A DNA stretch of 64,000 nt, taken from assembly GCF_014651115.1 (NCBI RefSeq), contig NZ_BMWG01000022.1, positions 62,001 through 126,000 on the forward strand. Reading direction: 5' to 3'. Positions 24,234 to 33,261 of the stretch are shown piece after piece. Origin of the DNA: Streptomyces inusitatus. GTDB lineage: Bacteria > Actinomycetota > Actinomycetes > Streptomycetales > Streptomycetaceae. Every line of letters begins with the position of its first letter. The first letter of the stretch is position 1. The position numbers were made by a program, and so were the translations under genes. The notes under the pieces are model-generated. The model did no database searches, had not been told where the DNA came from, and worked only from the letters and a program-made list of their open reading frames with translations.

Positions 24234-25646
24234 GTGAGCAGCGCGGCTCTCGACTTCTCCCTCACCCAGCAGTTGACCGTGACGGGCCTCTGCGCGCTGT
24301 CGGCGTTCATCGCCCACCGGGCCCTCGCCGTCTTCAACGACGGAGTGCGCCCCTTCCTCCTGGACTTCGTCCAGGGCCGCACCACGCGCGGGGCCACCAC
24401 CGCGGTCTCCTTCGGCCTCTCCGCCGGTTTCGTCTTCGGACTCGGCGCGCCGATGGCGCTCTCCACCGGGGTGCTCAACCCCTGGCTGCTCTTCCTCCCC
24501 ACCGATGTCCTCGGGCTGCTCGCCCCCAGGAAGTGGCTCGCCCCGGTGCTGGGCGGGGCCTGGGGCGCGGTGGTCGTCCTCGGCCTGGACGGCGCGAACG
24601 GCCTCGCGCACGAGCTGCCCGTCGACTTCCTCACGGCGATGCGGCGGATGTCGACGCCGATCCTCTTCCTCTTCGCGCTCTTCCCGGTGCTCGCCGTCAC
24701 CCGGCAGTTCGGCCGGCCGCTCGGCGCCGTCGCGGGGGTCCTCGAACTCGCCCTGACCGTGCTGACCATGAAGCTCTGGCCACAGATGTTCGCCGGTTCG
24801 CTCGCCATGGCGGCGGGCGTGCTGATGCTCATCGGGCTCGCCGTGGCACGGGATCTCCGCCGACGGCGGGCGGAGCGGGCCGAACAGAAAGAGGCGGAGG
24901 CGGAGGCAGGGGCTGAGGCAAGGGCTGAGGCAAGGGCTGAGGCAAGGGCAGAGGCAAGGGCAGAGGCAGGGGCGAGCACCCCACAGGCCGGGCCGCCCGG
25001 CGACGACCTCATGGCCTCCCTCTTCAGCGCGAGCGCGGCCCGCCTCCGCCGCCATCTGCCGCTCTTCATGCTGCTGGGCGCGGGCGTCGCCGTCCTCGCG
25101 CAGAGCCATGTCCTCGGCGGCGGCGAGGCCACCAGCTTCCTGATCGCCAAGGGCGACTACACCGAGGCCGCGCAGGTCGACTTCTACCGCGCCTTCGGCT
25201 TCCTCCCGCTGATCGCGACGACCGCACTGGCCTCCGGCGCGTACGGCATCGCGGGCTTCACCTTCGTCTACCCCATCGGCTATCTGATGCCGAACCCCGC
25301 CCTCGCGGCCCTCGCCGGGGCCGCGGTCTTCGCGGCCGAGGTGCTGGCGCTCTCCGCCATCGGACGGCTCCTCGGCCGGCTGCCCGCCGTACGCGACTCC
25401 TCGGAGCAACTGCGCGCCGCCATCACCGACGCGCTCCAGCTCGCGATCCTCTTCGGTTCGCTGCTGGCCGCCGAGGCCATGGGCGGCGGGCTCGGAATCA
25501 TGGTCGTCGGCGGACTGTGGCTGCTCAACGAGGCGATGGGACGGCCCGTGGTGCGGATGGCTGCGGCCCCCGCCGCGGTGATCGCCAGCGGGGTGCTCCT
25601 CAACCTCCTGTACTGGCTGGACCTCTTCACCCCGGTCACCGGCTGA
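24234..25646 (+). CDS. YhfT family membrane protein
   Basis: A 470-residue integral membrane protein of the YhfT family, with about ten to twelve hydrophobic segments in two halves (residues ~10-215 and ~275-470). The halves are joined by a cytoplasmic linker of Glu-Ala-Arg-Ala repeats, encoded by five 12-bp units (24912-24971). Motifs kept from the family include RPFLLDFVQGRTTRG and the C-terminal GGLWLLNEAMGRP. It is probably a transporter for the substrate or product handled by the surrounding enzymes. The GTG has AAGGAG seven bases upstream. The linker expansion is unusual for the family. Confidence 0.87.
   Translation: MSSAALDFSLTQQLTVTGLCALSAFIAHRALAVFNDGVRPFLLDFVQGRTTRGATTAVSFGLSAGFVFGLGAPMALSTGVLNPWLLFLPTDVLGLLAPRKWLAPVLGGAWGAVVVLGLDGANGLAHELPVDFLTAMRRMSTPILFLFALFPVLAVTRQFGRPLGAVAGVLELALTVLTMKLWPQMFAGSLAMAAGVLMLIGLAVARDLRRRRAERAEQKEAEAEAGAEARAEARAEARAEARAEAGASTPQAGPPGDDLMASLFSASAARLRRHLPLFMLLGAGVAVLAQSHVLGGGEATSFLIAKGDYTEAAQVDFYRAFGFLPLIATTALASGAYGIAGFTFVYPIGYLMPNPALAALAGAAVFAAEVLALSAIGRLLGRLPAVRDSSEQLRAAITDALQLAILFGSLLAAEAMGGGLGIMVVGGLWLLNEAMGRPVVRMAAAPAAVIASGVLLNLLYWLDLFTPVTG
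24912..24971 (+). repeat. 12-bp tandem repeat inside yhfT-like gene
   Basis: Five in-frame copies of a GCTGAGGCAAGG-like unit, the last two with GCAGAGGCAAGG/GGG. They encode an Ala-Glu-Ala-Arg linker between the two membrane halves. Copy number could vary by slippage without a frame change. Confidence 0.85.
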
Positions 25647-25660
25647 CCCGTGGAGCCCCC

Positions 25661-26692
25661 ATGAACCGACCGCACCCGCCGCCGCCCGTACTGCACACGG
25701 TCACCGGCCCGCTCCCCCTCCACCGCGTGACGGGCCCGGTGCTCGCCCATGAGCACCTCGTCCTCGATCTCGACCGTACGGGCGAGGGCGCGGCCGTCCT
25801 CGGCCGCCGGCACTCCCCGGCGGTCGCCGCCGAGCTGGCCGGGCTCCGCGAGGAGTTCGGACTCTCCCTGGTCGTCGAGATGACCTGCCGGGGCATGGGC
25901 CGCGACGTACCCGCGCTGGCAGAGATCTCCCGGGCCTCGGGCGTCGCCGTGACCGCCGCCACCGGCTGGTACCACGAGCGCTTCCACACCCCCGAGACCG
26001 TCGGCCGCGAGGTGGCGGAACTGGCGGAGACGCTGGTACGGGAGATCACCGACGGCATCAGTACCAGCACCGGCACCGGCACCGAGGCCGTCCGGCCCGC
26101 CGTCATCGGCGAGATCGGCAGCCACGGCGAGACGCCGAGCGGACCCGAGGCCCGGGTGCTGCGCGCGGCGGCGCGGGCGGCGCTGGCCACCGGCCTCCCG
26201 GTCGCCACCCACGCCGGGCTGGGCCGGGGCGGACCCGCCCAGCTCGATCTGCTCGCCGGGGAGGGGCTCGCCCCCGAGCGGATCGCCATCGGCCACCAGG
26301 ACCTGCTGGACCGCCCGGCGACCCATCGCGCGCTGGCGGCGGCGGGCGCGTACGTCTCCTTCGACACCGTCGGCAAGGAGCACTACCGCAGCGACGCGAC
26401 CCGGCTGCGGCTGCTGCTGGCGCTGCTGGACGCGGGCCACGCGGACCGGGCGCTGCTGAGCTGCGACATCTCGCGCCACGGCTATCTGCGGACCGAGGAA
26501 GGACAGGGGTACGGGCATCTCCTCCGGGTTTTCCTGCCGAGGCTGCGCGCGGCCGGCGCGGACGAGGAGCTGCTCGACCTGATCACCCGGCGCAACCCGC
26601 TGCGCCTCCTCACCGGCACCGACCCCGGCCCGCGCCGCCCGCGCCCCACCCCTCAAGCAGAACTCGATCCGCGCACCCCGCAGGAGCCCTGA
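25661..26692 (+). CDS. Phosphotriesterase homology protein (Php/YhfV-like)
   Basis: A 343-residue amidohydrolase-superfamily protein of the phosphotriesterase (Php) type. The metal site is H30-x-H32 (AHEHLVLD), a bridging Glu in VIGEIGSHGE rather than a lysine, His in THAGLG and IGHQDLLD, and Asp in SCDISRHGYL. Its reaction is unknown; family members hydrolyse lactones, phosphate esters or similar bonds. The stop overlaps the next gene's ATG by one base. Its place in a yhf-like cluster and the conserved metal ligands suggest a working enzyme on a phosphorylated or lactone intermediate. Confidence 0.9.
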   Translation: MNRPHPPPPVLHTVTGPLPLHRVTGPVLAHEHLVLDLDRTGEGAAVLGRRHSPAVAAELAGLREEFGLSLVVEMTCRGMGRDVPALAEISRASGVAVTAATGWYHERFHTPETVGREVAELAETLVREITDGISTSTGTGTEAVRPAVIGEIGSHGETPSGPEARVLRAAARAALATGLPVATHAGLGRGGPAQLDLLAGEGLAPERIAIGHQDLLDRPATHRALAAAGAYVSFDTVGKEHYRSDATRLRLLLALLDAGHADRALLSCDISRHGYLRTEEGQGYGHLLRVFLPRLRAAGADEELLDLITRRNPLRLLTGTDPGPRRPRPTPQAELDPRTPQEP

Positions 26693-27918
26693 TGCCCGCC
26701 GTCCCCCGTACTCTCCCCCGTACCTTTCCCCTCCCCACCGTCCCGCTCCAGGACGCCATCGCCCGGCAGTTCCGCCTCCTGGAGTGCACGGCCGCCCACT
26801 TCGAGGGCCAGGAGCTGTTCACCGCGGACGCCGGGGTCGTGCCGGGCCTCGGCCGCCCGCTCGCCACCGCCCGGGTGGAGGCGGTACTCGCCGACTTCCT
26901 CCACGCGCCGGACGCGGCCCTGGTCCAGGGCGCGGGCACCGGGGCGATCCGGGCCGCCCTGCACGCCATGGCCCGCGCCATGGCGCGCTCCGCCGACCCC
27001 CGGGAGCGGGAACGCGAACTCCTCATCCACCGCGCCCCCGTCTACCGCACCACCGGCACCACCCTGCGGAGCATGGGAGTGCGCACCGCCGAGGCCGACT
27101 TCAACGACCCGGACGCGCTGCGCACCGCGCTCGGCCGCGCCCGCTGGGCCTATATCCAGCACACCCGCCAGCGCCTCGGCGACTCCTACGACCTCGGCGC
27201 GACCCTCGCCGCCTGCCGGGAGGCGGGGGTGCGCACCATCGTCGACGACAACTACGCGGTGCTGCGGGTCCCGGCCTGCGGGGTCGAACTCGGGGCGGAT
27301 GCCTCCTGCTTCTCCCTCTTCAAGCTGCACGGGCCGGAGGGCGTCGGCATCGTCGCGGGCGCCCCCGACCTCGTCGCCCGGGTCCGCGCCGACAACTACT
27401 CGGGCGGCGGCCAGGTCCAGGGCCACCAGGCGCTGGACGCCCTGCGCGCCCTCACCCACGTACCGGTGATGTGGTCGATCCAGTCCCGGGTCACCCAGGA
27501 GATCGCCGACCGGCTGAGCGCCGGGGAGGTGCCGGGCGTGGCGGAGGTGGCGATCGCCAACGCCCAGGACCGCTGTCTGCTGGTGCGCCTGGACCGTCCC
27601 GTCGCCCGCGAACTGCCCGCCGTCGCGGCCCGCTTCGGGGCCGCGCCGCACCCCGTGGGCGCGAACTCCCGCTACGAGATCGCCCCGCTGATCTACCGGA
27701 TGTCCTCCTCCACCCTGGACGACTGCCCCGGGCTCGCCGACTGGACCGTGCGCGTGAACCCGATGCGCGCGGGCGCGAACCTGGTCATCGGCCTGCTCCG
27801 CAGCGCCCTCGCGGCAATCCCCGAGCCCGCCGCCGACCTCGCCGAGCCGACCGGGCCCGCCGGGCCCACCGAGCCCACCGAGCCCACTGAAACGGCTGTC
27901 GCGACGCCCCGGGCCTGA
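26692..27918 (+). CDS. PLP-dependent aminotransferase-fold enzyme (YhfS-like)
   Basis: A 408-residue fold-type I PLP enzyme, counterpart of YhfS. Visible landmarks are the PLP-phosphate loop VQGAGTGAIRAALHAM, Asp-Asp in TIVDDNYAVLR, and the Schiff-base Lys211 in SLFKLHGPEGVGI. The C-terminal 25 residues are a Pro/Glu/Thr repeat (GPTEPTEPTE), probably disordered. It starts at ATG 26692 with one base shared with Php and has only five bases to the YhfX-like gene, so the three are translated together. Reaction unknown; cystathionine-beta-lyase or aminotransferase chemistry are both possible. Confidence 0.9.
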   Translation: MPAVPRTLPRTFPLPTVPLQDAIARQFRLLECTAAHFEGQELFTADAGVVPGLGRPLATARVEAVLADFLHAPDAALVQGAGTGAIRAALHAMARAMARSADPRERERELLIHRAPVYRTTGTTLRSMGVRTAEADFNDPDALRTALGRARWAYIQHTRQRLGDSYDLGATLAACREAGVRTIVDDNYAVLRVPACGVELGADASCFSLFKLHGPEGVGIVAGAPDLVARVRADNYSGGGQVQGHQALDALRALTHVPVMWSIQSRVTQEIADRLSAGEVPGVAEVAIANAQDRCLLVRLDRPVARELPAVAARFGAAPHPVGANSRYEIAPLIYRMSSSTLDDCPGLADWTVRVNPMRAGANLVIGLLRSALAAIPEPAADLAEPTGPAGPTEPTEPTETAVATPRA

Positions 27919-27923
27919 CCGCC

Positions 27924-29099
27924 GTGTTCCTCGACACCGTCCTCGCCCGCAACCCCGCCCTGGTGACGGCCGCCGCCGCCCTCCACCAGCGGGGCGACAT
28001 CCCGCCCGACACCTATGTCATGGATCTCGACGCCGTCGAGTCCAACGCCGCGCTGCTCGCCGCCGAGGCGGACCGGCTCGGTCTGACCCTCTGGTTCATG
28101 GCCAAACACCTCGGCCGCAACCCCGAGCTGATCCGGGCGATCGCCCGCGCCATCCCCCGGTACGCGGCCGTCGATGCCGCCGAGGCCCGGGCCCTCGAAG
28201 CCGCCGGGGCCCGCCCCGGCAATCTCGGCCATCTCGTGCAGATCCCGCGCCGCGCCCTGCCCGGGCTGCTCGCCCTCCGGCCCACCGCGGTCACCGTGTA
28301 CGACCTGGCCAACGCCCGCGCGGTGTCCGAGGCGGCGGTACGTCTGGGGTACGCGCAGGACATCCTCGTACGCCTCGAATCCGCGCCCGGCACCGGCCAT
28401 CCCGGCCAGGAGGGCGGGGTGCCCCTCCCGGCGCTGGCCGGTTTCGCGGCGGCGGCCGGGCGGCTCCCCGGGGTGCGGATCGCGGGGGTCACCGCCTTCC
28501 CCTGTCTGCGCTGCGACCCGGTCACCGGGGAGCCCCGCCCGACGCCGAATCTGCCGCTCCTGCTGACGGCGCGCGACACACTGCGCGGGCTCGGACACCG
28601 CGATCTCTCCGTCAGCGCCCCCGGCGCGACCTCCGTGGCCGCGCTGCCGCTGCTCGCCTCGGCGGGCGCGACCCACGCGGAGCCCGGTCACGCCCTCACC
28701 GGCACCACGCCCCTGCACGCGGTGGATCCGCACCGGCCGGAGAAACCCGCGTACGTGTACGTCACCGAGGTCGCCCACACCCTCGCGGACGGCCGCCCCG
28801 CGCTCTTCGGCGGCGGCTTCTACCCGCGCGGCCGGGTGGCGAGCGCCCTGCTCCCGCGCAGCGGGGCCCGGCTGCGGGTGGCGGACGCGCCCGCCGGGAA
28901 CATCGACTACTACCGGCTGCTCGCGGCCCCCGGGGCCGAGGCCGGGGCCGTGCGGACCGGCGACACGGCGGTGCTCGCCTTCCGTACCCAGATCTTCGTC
29001 ACCCGCTCGACGGTCGCCGTCGTCGCGGGCCTCTCGGGCCTCTCGGGGGGCTCCACCCGGCTGACCGGCCTGTACGACTCCCGGGGCCGCCCCCTCTGA
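27924..29099 (+). CDS. Alanine racemase-like PLP enzyme (YhfX-like)
   Basis: A 391-residue fold-type III PLP protein with an alanine racemase N-terminal barrel. Lys61 in WFMAKHLGRNP is the likely Schiff-base residue; SAPGATSVAALP and EPGHALTGTTPLH belong to the PLP phosphate pocket. It is the counterpart of E. coli YhfX. The GTG start has only a weak ribosome site, consistent with coupling to the upstream gene five bases away. The cluster lacks the phosphopentomutase-like YhfW. Racemase or decarboxylase activity on an amino acid derivative is likely but unproven. Confidence 0.9.
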   Translation: MFLDTVLARNPALVTAAAALHQRGDIPPDTYVMDLDAVESNAALLAAEADRLGLTLWFMAKHLGRNPELIRAIARAIPRYAAVDAAEARALEAAGARPGNLGHLVQIPRRALPGLLALRPTAVTVYDLANARAVSEAAVRLGYAQDILVRLESAPGTGHPGQEGGVPLPALAGFAAAAGRLPGVRIAGVTAFPCLRCDPVTGEPRPTPNLPLLLTARDTLRGLGHRDLSVSAPGATSVAALPLLASAGATHAEPGHALTGTTPLHAVDPHRPEKPAYVYVTEVAHTLADGRPALFGGGFYPRGRVASALLPRSGARLRVADAPAGNIDYYRLLAAPGAEAGAVRTGDTAVLAFRTQIFVTRSTVAVVAGLSGLSGGSTRLTGLYDSRGRPL

Positions 29100-29114
29100 G
29101 CCCGGGTACGCCGA

Positions 29115-29167
29115 GGGCCCGCGCCCCGGCCGCCCCGAAGAAAGGGGACGACCGGGGGCACGGGCCC
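29115..29167. terminator. Terminator between yhfX-like gene and lysS
   Basis: A long imperfect inverted repeat beginning GGGCCCGCGCCCCGG and ending CGGGCCC, with loop GAAGAAA between CCCC and GGGG runs. It lies between the convergent stops at 29099 and 29177 and probably ends both transcripts. Confidence 0.75.
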
Positions 29168-29176
29168 GGGATTCGG

Positions 29177-30925
29177 CTACGCGCCCAGCAGCTTGCGGAC
29201 GCGCTCCATGCCGACCGCCAGCAGCAGCGTGGGCAGCCGCGGCCCGGTCTCCCGGGTCACCAGCAGCCGGTAGAGCAGGGCGAAGAACGTCCGCTGGGCG
29301 ATCTTCAGCTCAGGGGTCGGCTTGGCGTCCGGCTCCAGCCCCGCCATCACCTTCGGCACCCCGTAGACCAGGGTGGTCAGGCCGTCGAGAGACCAGTGCG
29401 ACTCCAGGCCAGCCAGCAGCCTGCGCAGCGACTCACGGCCCTCGTCGTCCAGCGAGGCGAGCAGCTCGGCGTCCGGCTCCTCGCGCACGATGGTGCGCGC
29501 GTCGGCCGGGACCTGGCTGGTGATCCAGTTCTCCGCGCGGTCCAGCCTCGGCCGGGCCTCGTCGAGCGAGGCGATCGGATTCTCCGGGTCCAGCTCGCTC
29601 AGGATGCGGATGGTCTGCTCGTCGTGCCCGGCGGTGATGTCCGCGACGGACGCCAGCGTGCGGTACGGCAGCGGCCTCGGGGTGCTCGGCAGCTCCCCGA
29701 CGGCGGTGCGCACGGCGCGGGAGTACGCCGCCGCGTCGGCGGGCAGCGCGGAGCCGTCCGCGACCTTCGCGGCGAGCTTGTCCCACTCGTCGTACAGCCG
29801 CTGGATCTCCTGGTCGAACGCGATCTTGAAGGCCTGGTTGGGGCGGCGGCGCGCGTACAGCCAGCGCAGCAGCGGCGCTTCCATGATCTTCAGCGCGTCG
29901 GCCGGGGTGGGGACCCCGCCCTTCGATGACGACATCTTCGCCATGCCGCTGATGCCGACGAAGGCGTACATCGGCCCGATCGGCTGCTTGCCGCCGAAGA
30001 TGCCGACGATCTCGCCGCCGACCTGGAACGAGGACCCGGGCGAGGAGTGGTCGACCCCGCTCGGTTCAAAGATCACGCCCTCGTACGCCCAGCGCATCGG
30101 CCAGTCGACCTTCCACACCAGCTTGCCGCGGTCGAACTCGCTCAGCCGGACGGTCTCGGTGAAACCGCAGGCCGAGCAGGTGTACGTCAGCTCGGTGGTG
30201 TCGTCGTCGTAGGCCGTGACGGTGGTGAGGTCCTTCTCGCAGCCGCCGCAGTAGGGCTTGTACGGGAAGTAACCGGAGGAGGTCGCGCCGTCGTCCTCGC
30301 CCGCCGCGCCGGAGCCCTCGGCGGCCTCCAGCTCGGCTTCGTCCACCGGCTTCTGCGACTTCTTCGGCGGGGCCTTCTTGGTGCGGTACTGGGCGAGGAT
30401 CGCGTCGATGTCGCCGCGGTGGCGCATCGCGTGCAGCACCTGCTCGCGGTAGGCCCCGGAGGTGTACTGCGCGGTCTGGCTGATGCCGTCGTACTCGACG
30501 CCCAGCTCGGCCAGGGACTCGACCATCGCGGCCTTGAAGTGCTCCGCCCAGTTCGCGTGGGGGGAGCCCTTGGGCGCGGGCACCGAGGTCAGCGGGCGGC
30601 CGATGTACTCGGCCCAGCTCTCGTCGACGCCCTCGACGCCGGCCGGCACCTTGCGGTACCGGTCGTAGTCGTCCCAGGAGATCAGATGGCGGACCTGGTA
30701 GCCGCGGCGGCGGACCTCGTCGGCGACCAGGTGCGGGGTCATCACCTCACGGAGATTGCCCAGGTGAATGGGGCCGGAGGGGGAGAGTCCGGACGCGACG
30801 ACGACGGGGGCGGTCGCGGCCGACGGTTTCGCCCCGGGCGCACGCCGTTCCGATTCCGCAATGACCTCGTCCGCGAAACGGGAGACCCAGTCGGTCTCGG
30901 TGCTGCTCTGAGCCACGATCGGCAC
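29177..30925 (-). CDS. lysS: Lysine--tRNA ligase, class I
   Basis: A 582-residue class I lysyl-tRNA synthetase (the archaeal/actinobacterial type), charging tRNA-Lys. The HIGH-like motif is SGPIHLGNLRE near residue 50 and the KMSKS-like motif is AKMSSSKGG. A zinc-ribbon pair (CGGCEKD, CSACGF) lies between. The GTG at 30925 (MPIVAQSS) has GAGGA eight bases upstream; a GTG three codons later is also possible. It is divergent from argS with a 144-base shared region. A Lys/Glu-rich insert (KKAPPKKSQKPVDEAELEAAE) precedes the first zinc pair. Having lysS and argS divergent is normal for Streptomyces. Confidence 0.95.
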   Translation of the reverse strand: MPIVAQSSTETDWVSRFADEVIAESERRAPGAKPSAATAPVVVASGLSPSGPIHLGNLREVMTPHLVADEVRRRGYQVRHLISWDDYDRYRKVPAGVEGVDESWAEYIGRPLTSVPAPKGSPHANWAEHFKAAMVESLAELGVEYDGISQTAQYTSGAYREQVLHAMRHRGDIDAILAQYRTKKAPPKKSQKPVDEAELEAAEGSGAAGEDDGATSSGYFPYKPYCGGCEKDLTTVTAYDDDTTELTYTCSACGFTETVRLSEFDRGKLVWKVDWPMRWAYEGVIFEPSGVDHSSPGSSFQVGGEIVGIFGGKQPIGPMYAFVGISGMAKMSSSKGGVPTPADALKIMEAPLLRWLYARRRPNQAFKIAFDQEIQRLYDEWDKLAAKVADGSALPADAAAYSRAVRTAVGELPSTPRPLPYRTLASVADITAGHDEQTIRILSELDPENPIASLDEARPRLDRAENWITSQVPADARTIVREEPDAELLASLDDEGRESLRRLLAGLESHWSLDGLTTLVYGVPKVMAGLEPDAKPTPELKIAQRTFFALLYRLLVTRETGPRLPTLLLAVGMERVRKLLGA

Positions 30926-31069
30926 GTCCTTCTTCCTCAATCGTCGGTTGAGGCCATTCTCCCAGACGCGCGGACCCGCTCCGGGGTTTTCCACAGCTGC
31001 GGAGAGTGAGCCCGGTCCCCCGTGGGACACTTGACATCCACATACCCCGACCTTCAGGAACGGAAGATC

Positions 31070-32839
31070 ATGGCCGCGGTCCCTTCCCTCGCCTCGCATG
31101 TGCAGCAGCGCCTCGCGGACGCCCTCTCGGCAGCCCTGCCGGAGGCCGGCTCCGCCGACCCGCTGCTGCGACGAAGCGACCGGGCCGACTTCCAGGCCAA
31201 CGGCATCCTGGCACTCGCCAAGAAGACGAAGGCCAATCCGCGCGAGCTGGCGGCCAAGGTCGTCGAGGCGATCGGGGCCGATGACGCCCTCCAGGAGATC
31301 GAGGTCTCCGGACCGGGCTTCCTCAACATCACCGTGAGCGACGCGGCGATCGTCCGCACACTGGCCGCCCGCGCCGCCGACGACCGTCTCGGCGTGCCGT
31401 TCAACGAGCACCCGGGCACCACGGTGATCGACTACGCCCAGCCGAATGTGGCCAAGGAGATGCACGTCGGCCATCTGCGTTCGGCCGTGATCGGCGCGGC
31501 GATGGTCGAGATCCTGGAGTTCACCGGCGAGAGCGTGATCCGCCGCCACCACATCGGCGACTGGGGCACCCAGTTCGGCATGCTCATCCAGTATCTGATC
31601 GAGCACCCGCACGAGCTGGACCACAAGAGCGAGGGGGAGGTCTCCGGCGAGGAGGCGATGTCCTCGCTGAACCGCCTCTACAAGGCCTCGCGCGCCGCCT
31701 TCGACTCCGACGAGGAGTTCAAGGCCCGCTCCCGGGACCGCGTGGTCGCCCTCCAGTCGGGCGACCCCGAGACCCGCGCCCTGTGGCAGCGGTTCGTCGA
31801 CGAGTCGAAGATCTACTTCTACTCGGTCTTCGACCAGCTCGACATGGAGATCCACGACGCCGACGTGGTCGGCGAGTCCGGTTACAACGACATGCTGGAC
31901 GAGACCTGCCGGATCCTGGAGGAGTCGGGCGTCGCGGTCCGCTCCGAGGGCGCGCTCTGTGTCTTCTTCGACGACGTCAAGGGCCCGGACGGCAAGCCGA
32001 CCCCGCTGATCGTCAAGAAGTCCAACGGCGGCTACGGCTACGCGGCCACCGATCTCTCCGCCATCCGCGACCGGGTCTCCGCCCTCAAGGCCGACACCCT
32101 GGTCTATGTGGTGGACGCCCGGCAGGCCCTGCACTTCAAGATGGTCTTCGAGACCGCCCGCCGGGCCGGCTGGCTCAATGACGAGGTCAAGGCGGTCCAG
32201 CTCGCCTTCGGCACGGTCCTCGGCGCGGACGGCAAGCCGTTCAAGACCCGTGAGGGCGAGACCGTGCGGCTGGTGGACCTGCTCGCCGAGGCGGTGCAGC
32301 ACGCCACCGCCGTCGTCCGCGAGAAGGACAAGCAGAACCGGCTGACCGAGGCCGAGATCGCCGAGCGCGGCGAGCAGGTCGGCATCGGCGCGATCAAGTA
32401 CGCGGACCTGTCGACCTCGGCCACCCGCGACTACCGCTTCGACCTGGACCAGATGGTGTCCCTCAACGGCGACACCTCCGTCTATCTCCAGTACGCGTAC
32501 GCCCGGATCCAGTCCATCAAGCGCAACGCCGGCGAGTTCCGCCCGGCCGCCCACCCCGAGCTGCCCCTCGCCCCCGCCGAGCGCGCCCTCGGCCTCCACC
32601 TCGACCGGTTCGCCGAGACCGTCGCCGAGGTGGCCGCCGCCTACGAGCCGCACAAGCTGGCCGCGTACCTCTACCAGCTCGCCTCACACCTGACCAAGTT
32701 CTACGACCAGTGCCACGTCCTGAGCGCGGACAACCCGCCGGAGGTCGTGGAGAACCGGCTGTTCCTGATCGACCTGACCGCCCGCACCCTCCACCAGGGC
32801 ATGGCCCTCCTGGGCATCCGGACCCCCGAGCGCCTCTAG
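31070..32839 (+). CDS. argS: Arginine--tRNA ligase
   Basis: A 589-residue class I arginyl-tRNA synthetase. It has the N-terminal Add1-like domain (QQRLADALSAALPEAG), the HIGH motif HVGHLRSAVIG preceded by YAQPNVAKEM, and a KFKTREG-like loop in place of a canonical KMSKS (PFKTREGETVRL). The DALR anticodon-binding domain (VYLQYAYARIQSI, HLTKFYDQCHV) lies at the C-terminus. The ATG at 31070 is preceded by GGAACGGAAG; ORFs starting earlier lack conservation. A TTGACA at 31031 could be its -35 element, but no good -10 was found. Confidence 0.96.
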   Translation: MAAVPSLASHVQQRLADALSAALPEAGSADPLLRRSDRADFQANGILALAKKTKANPRELAAKVVEAIGADDALQEIEVSGPGFLNITVSDAAIVRTLAARAADDRLGVPFNEHPGTTVIDYAQPNVAKEMHVGHLRSAVIGAAMVEILEFTGESVIRRHHIGDWGTQFGMLIQYLIEHPHELDHKSEGEVSGEEAMSSLNRLYKASRAAFDSDEEFKARSRDRVVALQSGDPETRALWQRFVDESKIYFYSVFDQLDMEIHDADVVGESGYNDMLDETCRILEESGVAVRSEGALCVFFDDVKGPDGKPTPLIVKKSNGGYGYAATDLSAIRDRVSALKADTLVYVVDARQALHFKMVFETARRAGWLNDEVKAVQLAFGTVLGADGKPFKTREGETVRLVDLLAEAVQHATAVVREKDKQNRLTEAEIAERGEQVGIGAIKYADLSTSATRDYRFDLDQMVSLNGDTSVYLQYAYARIQSIKRNAGEFRPAAHPELPLAPAERALGLHLDRFAETVAEVAAAYEPHKLAAYLYQLASHLTKFYDQCHVLSADNPPEVVENRLFLIDLTARTLHQGMALLGIRTPERL

Positions 32840-32852
32840 CCTCTCTGTCCCT

Positions 32853-32884
32853 GAGGGCCCCGGCCGATGACGGCCGGGGCCCTC
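32853..32884. terminator. Bidirectional terminator after argS
   Basis: A perfect 14-bp inverted repeat (GAGGGCCCCGGCCG with its complement) around the tetraloop ATGA, between convergent argS and the DUF1876 gene. Confidence 0.85.
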
Positions 32885-32892
32885 ACGGCTGC

Positions 32893-33162
32893 TCAAGCCA
32901 GGGGGTGGGAGGTCCGCCCCGAGGCCTCGTCGATCTCGGTATGGGCTTTTCTGAGGAGCTGGGACGAGATGTCCATGAGCGCGCGGGCCGCCGCGATCTC
33001 CTCCCCGACCCGGAGCTGTTCCGAGTCGGACGGGTGGCGCTGCGCATGGCCGTGACCGCGCACTTCCGTCCCGTCCGCGAGTCTGACCATGGCGGCGGCG
33101 CGGGTGCTGTCGCCCTCCTCGCGGAATTCCAGCTCGATGTGCCATCCGACGAGTGTCTGCAT
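32893..33162 (-). CDS. DUF1876 domain protein
   Basis: An 89-residue DUF1876 protein (Rv2632c-like): HIELEFREEGDSTRAAAMVRLADGTEVRGHGHAQRHP, then VGEEIAAARALMDISSQLL. The family folds as a small alpha/beta domain; function unknown, though homologues are linked to stress. The ribosome site is GGAGGTGATC, fully complementary to the 16S 3' end, so strong translation is expected. It is divergent from the oxidoreductase at 33353. Confidence 0.92.
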   Translation of the reverse strand: MQTLVGWHIELEFREEGDSTRAAAMVRLADGTEVRGHGHAQRHPSDSEQLRVGEEIAAARALMDISSQLLRKAHTEIDEASGRTSHPLA

Positions 33163-33261
33163 GGTGGATCACCTCCAGCGGTACGTCTCCAGGGTGCGCC
33201 CGAAGGCGGCAGATCACCACTTTCCGGCGGGCCGACGCCCTCCACGACTTACCTTCTGGTG

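Noticed and set aside
27693..28778. Minus-strand frame opposite the YhfX-like gene
   Set aside because: Gly/Arg-rich shadow of a conserved PLP enzyme gene.
31031..31069. Strong sigma-70 promoter for argS
   Set aside because: TTGACA at 31031 is a good -35, but no acceptable -10 lies at 16-18 bases, so I did not annotate a promoter.
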